Assembly (NCBI GenBank): GCA_052390415.1
Contig: JBQTGY010000140.1
Location: forward strand, 1-19,589
Direction of reading: 5' to 3'
From: JANNWF01 sp052390415
Lineage (GTDB): Bacteria > Pseudomonadota > Gammaproteobacteria > Xanthomonadales > Xanthomonadaceae
Length of the DNA stretch: 19,589 nt
Under the pieces are notes generated by a model, which saw only the letters and a list, made by a program, of their open reading frames with translations, was not told the DNA's origin and ran no database searches. Each line of letters begins with the position of its first letter. Position 1 is the first letter of the stretch. This document shows positions 14,865 through 19,589 of the stretch, one piece after another. The translations under genes were made by a program, and so were the position numbers.

Positions 14865-15587
14865 ATGACCAGTTACCACGTCGCTGTCACGCTCCACCTC
14901 ACCGCGGGTGTGGTGGCATTGATCACCTTCTGGAGCAATGGGCTGATGAAAAAGGGCGGCCCGCTGCACCGACGTGTGGGTCAGGTGTATTTGCTGGCGA
15001 TGCTGACCATCATCATCAGCGGCGTTCCCCTGGTCTTCGCCATGCTGGGCCGCGGCGATCAGCTGAGCGCGATCTTTTTGACCTACCTGCTGGTGCTGGT
15101 CAGCAACAGCTGCTGGAACTCATGGCGTTCGGTCCGCGATCGGCGCGACGTGCAGCGCTATTTCGGCCCGATGTATTGGACGCTGGCGATCATCACCGCC
15201 GCCTGCGGCATCGCCATGATGGCCATCGGCATCGCCATCGGCCAGCTCTTGTTTGCGATCTTTGGCAGTATTGGTGTGGTCGGCCTGATCACCTCGATGA
15301 TGTCGTACCGACGCGCCGCACACACGCCCAACTGGTGGCTGCGCGAACACTATGCAGCCATGATCGGCAATGGCGTCGCCACCCACATCGCCTTCCTCGC
15401 CATCGGTTTGCGCAATGCATTGCCCGGCGTCGACCCGATGATCCAGCAGAACCTGGCCTGGTTTGGACCGCTGCTCGGCGCTATCGTGGCCGCTGTGTGG
15501 TTGAATCGAAAGTATGGGCGGGCCAAGGCCAGACCCGTCCTGCACGTCAACCAAGACGGACAGGCGATCACCATACCCTCGCCTTAG
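14865..15587 (+). CDS. Multi-pass membrane protein, possibly DUF2306-like
   Basis: The 240-residue protein is mostly hydrophobic, with about seven membrane segments. The first is MTSYHVAVTLHLTAGVVALITFW, then a short cytoplasmic-looking KKGGPLHRRVGQVYLL motif resembling the PLHRxxG(R/Q)xY pattern of DUF2306-type membrane proteins. A histidine in the first segment (H11) and GPMYWTLAI later may matter, but no enzymatic motif is clear. The ATG at 14865 is preferred over one 18 codons upstream because it places the start at the first hydrophobic helix; the ribosome-binding site is weak. It is divergent from the histidine kinase 147 bp away, so this kinase-regulator pair could control it, but that is only a guess from position. 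Confidence 0.7.
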   Translation: MTSYHVAVTLHLTAGVVALITFWSNGLMKKGGPLHRRVGQVYLLAMLTIIISGVPLVFAMLGRGDQLSAIFLTYLLVLVSNSCWNSWRSVRDRRDVQRYFGPMYWTLAIITAACGIAMMAIGIAIGQLLFAIFGSIGVVGLITSMMSYRRAAHTPNWWLREHYAAMIGNGVATHIAFLAIGLRNALPGVDPMIQQNLAWFGPLLGAIVAAVWLNRKYGRAKARPVLHVNQDGQAITIPSP

Positions 15588-15657
15588 CGAGCCCGTGACA
15601 ATTCCGGCCAGGCTGCTGCTCTGAAGTCATTGCGTGCCGAAGGATTCAACAACCGCA

Positions 15658-15721
15658 TAGGGCGGGTCTAAACCCGCCATGGCCCGGCAAGTCTTCAAAC
15701 GGCGGGTCGAGACCCGCCCTA
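15658..15721. repeat. Paired-hairpin REP-like element at the phhA 3' end
   Basis: The outer arms TAGGGCGGGTCT (15658-15669) and AGACCCGCCCTA (15710-15721) are perfect inverted copies. Each arm folds on its own as GGCGGGT/ACCCGCC and GGCGGGTC/GACCCGCC. The right arm includes the phhA stop codon (15719-15721), and the element separates the converging ends of phhA and the membrane-protein gene. The architecture is the same as 12867-12931 with a different sequence. Confidence 0.8.
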
Positions 15722-16606
15722 CACGTCGCCGTCGTTGAGCCAACCCTCGCCACTGCCACGGTGGAAGGTCTTGTCGGTACTCAGTACTTCGCCAGCGGGA
15801 ATCGATGGTTGTTTCGCCAGCTGCGCGTAGTAAGGCAAAAAATCCGGGCGGGTGGCGTCGAACAGCTGCTCGAAGTCGTCGATCACGAAATACGACTTTT
15901 GAAACGTGTCGATGCGATAGCGGGTGCGCATGATGCGGGTGAGATCGAAGCCGATGCGATTCGGCGCAGCGGCCTCCAGACAATGGATGGACTCACCCTT
16001 GCTGCTGAGGATGCCGGCACCATAGATACGCAAACCATCGGCCTCGTTGATCAAGCCGAATTCGACCGTGTACCAATACAGTCGAGTGAGATTGATCAGC
16101 GCTTCTGGCCCAGCACCATGCGCTTTCACGCCGCCGCGGCCATACGCCGCCATGTAGTCGGCGAACACGGGATTCATCAGCAGCGGGACGTGGCCGAACA
16201 GGTCATGGAACAGATCGGGCTCGGCCAGATAATCCATCTGGTCAGGTCGGCGAATCCACCATGTCACCGGAAAGCGCCGATTGGCCAGGTGATCGAAGAA
16301 GTCGAGTTCCGGCAACAAGCCCTGCACGCCGATGATCTTCCAGCCGGTGGTCTCGCCCAGCAGGACATTCAGATCGTCGAAACGCGGAATCGCCGCATCT
16401 GACATCTGCATGGTCTGCTGCGCATCGAGGAACGCGGAACAGGCGCGACCCACCAGCAGTTGTCGTTGGCGGCGAAACAGTTCACCCCAGACCCGATGAT
16501 CGGTGGCGGAATAGCTGTCCCAAGGTTGCTCGACCACCGCGGTGGTGTACACCGGCACGTAGCCCTTGTCGGTCAGTTGATGCTCGACGCGCTGCGACTG
16601 GTTCAT
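15719..16606 (-). CDS. phhA: Phenylalanine-4-hydroxylase
   Basis: This monomeric, tetrahydropterin- and iron-dependent aromatic amino acid hydroxylase converts phenylalanine to tyrosine in the cytoplasm. The 295-residue product has the iron ligands H134 and H139 in DLFHDLFGHVPLL and E182 in YWYTVEFGL. The surrounding signature is typical of bacterial PhhA (GWKIIGVQGLLPELDFFDHLANRRFPVT region, then RRPDQMDYLAEPD and GAGILSSKGES). The length is normal for the bacterial catalytic-domain-only form; there is no ACT regulatory domain. The ATG at 16606 is chosen because GGAG lies 8 nt upstream and the protein N-terminus fits; the open frame extends further 5' without support. No pterin-recycling phhB is adjacent. 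Confidence 0.95.
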   Translation of the reverse strand: MNQSQRVEHQLTDKGYVPVYTTAVVEQPWDSYSATDHRVWGELFRRQRQLLVGRACSAFLDAQQTMQMSDAAIPRFDDLNVLLGETTGWKIIGVQGLLPELDFFDHLANRRFPVTWWIRRPDQMDYLAEPDLFHDLFGHVPLLMNPVFADYMAAYGRGGVKAHGAGPEALINLTRLYWYTVEFGLINEADGLRIYGAGILSSKGESIHCLEAAAPNRIGFDLTRIMRTRYRIDTFQKSYFVIDDFEQLFDATRPDFLPYYAQLAKQPSIPAGEVLSTDKTFHRGSGEGWLNDGDV

Positions 16607-16685
16607 GGCGTGCTCCAGAGTAATCGCGTGCAGTTTAGTGCGGTTGCGGCTTCGGAACTCGATACCAGCTGACGTGCCGAGAGCG

Positions 16686-16761
16686 GAGGGCCGCGCTCCT
16701 GCGCGGCTGCGGTTGATCTCACCGCAACAAGCAACAGCGGCGTCGCAGGAGCGACGCCCTC
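16686..16761. repeat. Imperfect intergenic palindrome (REP-like)
   Basis: GAGGGCCGCGCTCCTGCG (16686-16703) pairs with CGCAGGAGCGACGCCCTC (16744-16761) at 16 of 18 positions. It sits between the divergently placed 5' end of phhA and the 3' end of the rhomboid gene, in a 224-bp gap (16607-16830) with no other recognisable feature. Sequences with a CAGGAGCGAC core are common intergenic repeats in Xanthomonadales and Pseudomonas relatives (general knowledge). Confidence 0.6.
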
Positions 16762-16830
16762 CAGGAGCACTCTGCGCAGCGCCTGTAGCCAACCAACTGC
16801 GCCAGCTAGAAGGTACCTTGGGCCACCCAC

Positions 16831-17661
16831 TCAATCCTTATTGGGTGACGACGGCCCCGCTGGCGGCCGCGGTCGAAATACCAGCACATTGTTGCGCTCA
16901 TCGGCGTCTGCTCGTGCCACATCGCGGTGCCAAAGAATGGGCACGTCGCGTGGGCGATCCGGCTCCAGCACTGCACGATCCTGTGCCGCCAAGCCATCTT
17001 CCAAGGGCGCAATGCTGTCGTCTTCATCCTCCCAGCTATAGCGTTTGCGTTGCACGGCGGGGTCGCGGCCAAACCAGAGGATGGATGCCAGCACGCCGGA
17101 TATGGCGCCGAACAGATGCGCTTCCCACGAGATCGTTGGGTCGCCCGGCAACACGCTGAGCAACATGCCGCCGTACAGGAAGAAGGCGATCATTGCGGTG
17201 GCGACGGCGGGTCGATCACGGCGCAGCAAACCCTGCACGAACAAGTAGAACATCAGCCCATGCGCCAAACCGCTGGCGCCGATGTGCAGTGAAGGACGCC
17301 CGAACATCCACGTGCCAAGGCCCGACAGCAGCCAGATCAGCAGTACCGCACGCAGTGCACTGCGCGGATACACGGCCAGGGCCAGGGTGCCGAGCACGAG
17401 CAAGGGCAAGGTATTGGAAACCAGATGCGCGGGTGAGCCGTGCAGCAGCGGTGCGGTGAGAATGCCGACCAGGCCCAGGACCTCCCCCGGACGCAGACCG
17501 AGGCCCGCCAAGGATTGATCCAGCCACACTTCGATCATCTTGATCCACCACAGCAGGGCGACCAAGGCAAAGCTGGTCAGCGCCGCGCGGCGCAGGCGTG
17601 CGCGTTCGAGCGCCATGTGGGCCTGCGGATCGGCCGCGTCGGCAGGGACAGGTATTTGCAT
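16831..17661 (-). CDS. Rhomboid-family intramembrane serine protease
   Basis: The 276-residue protein has about six membrane helices between residues 28 and 197 and the rhomboid catalytic dyad: S130 in HIGASGLAHG (the GxSG motif) and H182 in SWEAHLFGAISG. The conserved HxxxN that forms the oxyanion site is present as H79-N83 in HGSPAHLVSNTLPLL. After the last helix a polar, acidic tail of about 75 residues (YSWEDEDDSIAPLEDGLAAQD and beyond) faces the cytoplasm. Rhomboids cut transmembrane helices of other proteins; the substrate is unknown. The ATG at 17661 lacks a clear ribosome-binding site. It is divergent from mlaF, 182 bp away. Confidence 0.9.
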   Translation of the reverse strand: MQIPVPADAADPQAHMALERARLRRAALTSFALVALLWWIKMIEVWLDQSLAGLGLRPGEVLGLVGILTAPLLHGSPAHLVSNTLPLLVLGTLALAVYPRSALRAVLLIWLLSGLGTWMFGRPSLHIGASGLAHGLMFYLFVQGLLRRDRPAVATAMIAFFLYGGMLLSVLPGDPTISWEAHLFGAISGVLASILWFGRDPAVQRKRYSWEDEDDSIAPLEDGLAAQDRAVLEPDRPRDVPILWHRDVARADADERNNVLVFRPRPPAGPSSPNKD

Positions 17662-17694
17662 CGATCAAAGCTGGGGATCGATCGCGCCGGCCAC

Positions 17695-17714
17695 AAGGGC
17701 AACACATTGCCCTT
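17695..17714. repeat. Perfect hairpin between the rhomboid gene and mlaF
   Basis: AAGGGCAA and TTGCCCTT form an 8-bp stem with loop CACA, in the 182-bp divergent intergenic region (17662-17843), where both promoters should lie. It could be an operator or a structural element in the rhomboid 5' leader. No sigma-70 hexamers were convincing here. Confidence 0.5.
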
Positions 17715-17843
17715 ACTGGCGGCGGCGCAACAACAGCCAACTGCCCGCGGAACAAGCCAACTAAAGCGCCGCTTTCAGGCATGCTTCACCCTGCACCGCG
17801 CAGGGTACGCGCGCCGCCCCGCATCCTCACTCACCCTTTCGCA

Positions 17844-18653
17844 ATGACTGAACCTGTCGCTGTGCGTTTTGAGCGCGTCACCTTGAAGCGCGGCCATCGA
17901 ACGATCTTGCGCGAGGCCTCGGTCGATTTCCGGCAGGGGTCGGTGACCGCTGTGCTCGGCCCGAGCGGCGCCGGCAAGTCCACCTTGTTGTATGCCGTCA
18001 CCGGTGAATTGCCGCCGTCGGCGGGCAATCTGAGGGTGCTCGATGAAAGCATGCCGCGACCCAGCGTGCGCTCATTGTTCGCGCTGCGTCGCAAGATGGG
18101 CGTGCTGTTGCAAGGCAATGGCTTGCTCACCGACCTGACCGCGTTTGAGAACGTGGCCCTGCCGTTGCGCACACACACCGACCTGCCCGAGCCGATCTTG
18201 CGTGAGCTGGTGTGGATGAAGCTCAACGCGGTGGGTTTGGGTGAGGCAGGTGACTTGTTGCCGCAGGAACTCTCGGGCGGCATGGCGCGGCGTGTGGCCT
18301 TGGCGCGCGCGCTGGTGCTGGATCCGCCCTTGATGTTGTACGACGAGCCGCTGACCGGGCTCGATCCGATTGCCTGTGGCGTCATTCTCGATTTGATCCG
18401 GCGTTTGAACGACACCCTTGGCCTGACCAGCATCGTGATTACCCATCACGTGCTTGAGACCCTGCCGCACGCCGACCGCGCGGTGGTGATCGCCAATCAG
18501 GGAATCGCCTTTGATGGCACGCCGGAAGAATTGACGCGCACGGCTGACCCGCTGTTGCGACAGTTCCTGGACGGCAAACCGGATGGTCCGATCGGGTTCG
18601 ACTATCGCAATCAGAATCAGCGCCAGCAGGCCAAGGCGGTCGCGCATGCGTGA
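17844..18653 (+). CDS. mlaF: MlaF-like ABC transporter ATPase (phospholipid asymmetry system)
   Basis: This is the ATP-binding subunit of the inner-membrane MlaFEDB complex, which moves phospholipids between the inner membrane and the outer-membrane system and so maintains outer-membrane asymmetry. The 269-residue protein has Walker A GPSGAGKS (39-46), Q-loop Q90 (VLLQGNGLLTDLTAFENV, typical of the MlaF family), signature LSGGMARR (143-150), Walker B MLYDEPLTGLD (164-174) and switch H201 (VITHH). The ATG at 17844 is chosen by alignment of the N-terminal fold (VRFERVTLKRGHRTIL); the open frame continues upstream without support. The stop overlaps the mlaE start by 8 bp. Confidence 0.92.
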   Translation: MTEPVAVRFERVTLKRGHRTILREASVDFRQGSVTAVLGPSGAGKSTLLYAVTGELPPSAGNLRVLDESMPRPSVRSLFALRRKMGVLLQGNGLLTDLTAFENVALPLRTHTDLPEPILRELVWMKLNAVGLGEAGDLLPQELSGGMARRVALARALVLDPPLMLYDEPLTGLDPIACGVILDLIRRLNDTLGLTSIVITHHVLETLPHADRAVVIANQGIAFDGTPEELTRTADPLLRQFLDGKPDGPIGFDYRNQNQRQQAKAVAHA

Positions 18654-19386
18654 GAGCATCCAGTCGATAGGACAAGTGGGCTTGTTTCTGCTCCGCATCC
18701 TGTTGTCGTTGCGTTTCAGCCGCGAGCAGATGGCGGATATCGCGCGGCAAATCTATTCCGTAGGTGCGCGCTCGTTGCCGATCATTGCGGTGGGCGGCTT
18801 GTTCGTGGGTCTGGTCATTTCCCTGCAGGGTTACCGCGCGCTGGAGACCATCGGCGCTGGCAGTGCCTTGGGCACGGCGGTTGGCATTCCCTTGTATCGC
18901 GAGCTTGGGCCGGTGCTGGCGGCGATTCTGTTCTGTGGCCGCGCGGGCTCCTCCATTGCGGCGGAGTTGGGTTTGATGCGGGCGACCGATCAGATCATGG
19001 CGTTGTCGATGATGGCGATCGATCCCGTCGGCAAAGTGGTCGCGCCGCGCTTCGTTGCCGGTGTGATCAGCGTGCCGCTGCTGACCGCCGTGTTCTGTGC
19101 GTTCGCGATTTTCGGCGCGTACTTGCAAGCGGTGTGGGTGCTGCACATCGACAGCGGCTTCTTCTGGGGCTCGCTGCGCAGCTCGGTGGATCTGGCCCAG
19201 GACTTCGGCCAGTGCTTCACCAAGGCCGCATTTTTTGGTGTCGTATCCACCTTGCTGGCGGTCCATGTCGGCTATCACAGCGAACCGACCATCGAAGGCA
19301 CTTCGGTGGCCACCACGCAAGCGGTGGTGCAGGGCTCGTTGATGGTGCTGTTTCTGGATTTCCTGTTGACGGCGTTGCTTTATTGA
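18646..19386 (+). CDS. mlaE: MlaE-like ABC transporter permease
   Basis: MlaE is the permease partner of MlaF in the phospholipid transport complex. The 246-residue product has about five to six hydrophobic segments and the family hallmarks: GGLFVGLVISLQGYRALETIGA (about 45-65), the conserved LYRELGPVLAAILFCGRAGSSIAAELG block that contacts the ATPase, and ATDQIMALSMMAIDP. The ATG at 18646 lies inside the last codons of mlaF, so the two are co-translated. In many proteobacteria mlaD follows at once; here no gene starts in the 203 bp after the stop, so the MCE-domain partner lies elsewhere or beyond the window edge. Confidence 0.92.
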   Translation: MRESIQSIGQVGLFLLRILLSLRFSREQMADIARQIYSVGARSLPIIAVGGLFVGLVISLQGYRALETIGAGSALGTAVGIPLYRELGPVLAAILFCGRAGSSIAAELGLMRATDQIMALSMMAIDPVGKVVAPRFVAGVISVPLLTAVFCAFAIFGAYLQAVWVLHIDSGFFWGSLRSSVDLAQDFGQCFTKAAFFGVVSTLLAVHVGYHSEPTIEGTSVATTQAVVQGSLMVLFLDFLLTALLY

Positions 19387-19390
19387 AGGC

Positions 19391-19425
19391 GGGACTCGGG
19401 ACTCGGGACTGGGGACTCGGAGTCC
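19391..19425. repeat. Short tandem GGGACTC repeat with palindromic end
   Basis: Four 7-bp units run from 19391 to 19418 (the third reads GGGACTG), and the last one continues into GGACTC/GAGTCC, a small palindrome at 19413-19425. Such variable short tandem repeats are common between genes in Xanthomonadales (general knowledge). It begins 4 bp after the mlaE stop. Confidence 0.8.
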
Positions 19426-19540
19426 GCAGCTTGACCCCAGTGCCGCGCTGCCAAGCCATAGCCACTAGTGGGCTGTAACGGATGAAGCGGAAGTGGGATC
19501 GCGACGGGATGGGCGTGATGGACGCCGCTCCGGAGCGAGG

Positions 19541-19560
19541 CCAATAGCCAAAGCTATTGG
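19541..19560. repeat. Hairpin in the terminal intergenic stretch
   Basis: CCAATAGC and GCTATTGG form a perfect 8-bp stem with a 4-nt loop. The surrounding 19426-19589 contains further small symmetric stretches (CGCTCCGGAGCG at 19527-19538) and no supported gene. It may belong to a repetitive intergenic element that continues past the window. Confidence 0.55.
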
Positions 19561-19589
19561 CGGAGTGAGGAGCAAGTCCAGCGCGGCCA

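Noticed and set aside
16607..16834. N-terminal extension of phhA beyond 16606
   Set aside because: The extension contains an intergenic palindrome and has no homology to hydroxylase domains; the ATG at 16606 has a good ribosome-binding site.

Overview
The window looks like chromosome of a GC-rich gammaproteobacterium, most likely a member of the Xanthomonadales (inference from the Pseudomonas-like type I-F Cas proteins, the housekeeping genes and the REP-like palindromes; no rRNA or other marker gene is present). It holds a complete type I-F CRISPR-Cas locus (1-11300) followed by ordinary chromosomal genes (11425-19589).

CRISPR-Cas region. A 23-repeat I-F array (146-1494) is read on the minus strand, from a leader at 1495-1626 next to cas6f. 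The order on the minus strand is cas1 (11287-10289), cas2-3 (10292-6831), then, after an interruption, csy1 (5607-4246), csy2 (4249-3269), csy3 (3226-2198), cas6f (2193-1627), leader and array. Catalytic motifs of Cas1, Cas2-3 and Cas6f are intact, so the system looks functional. The trailer end of the array abuts a possible IS terminus.

The main find is in the roughly 1.2-kb interruption between cas2-3 and csy1. On the plus strand at 5964-6051 there is a one-spacer mini-CRISPR with two degenerate repeats (23/28 and 21/28 identical to the array repeat) around a spacer of exactly 32 nt. Each degenerate repeat keeps only the half that ends up in a mature 60-nt crRNA (8-nt 5' tag from the first, complete Cas6f stem-loop from the second). 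The spacer partly matches a site 80 bp upstream (5851-5882) that carries a correct I-F 5'-CC PAM. The match is 10/11 in the seed-proximal part, 19/24 over the first 24 nt and almost none in the last 8 nt, and the mismatches include positions 6, 12 and 18, which are flipped out in Csy-bound crRNA. This is the signature of a CreA/CreR-type regulatory crRNA that binds without cleaving. The target sits in an AT-rich promoter-like stretch between the divergent csy operon (minus) and a FitAB/VapBC-type toxin-antitoxin pair (plus, 6107-6804). A six-codon ORF behind a near-perfect Shine-Dalgarno (5711-5743, minus) is a candidate CreT-type mini-toxin. Possible outputs are autorepression of csy1-4, repression of a CreT-like toxin, or control of creA-fitAB. 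In each case loss of the Csy complex would derepress the promoter and could make the CRISPR locus addictive.

Downstream region. Next come a membrane protein of unknown function, a DesK/DesR-like two-component pair, a small multi-pass membrane protein, phenylalanine-4-hydroxylase (phhA), a rhomboid-family protease, and mlaF-mlaE of the MlaFEDB lipid transporter. REP-like paired hairpins lie at 12867-12931 and 15658-15721, with another imperfect palindrome at 16686-16761. The window ends in an intergenic stretch with short tandem repeats and palindromes and no recognised gene.
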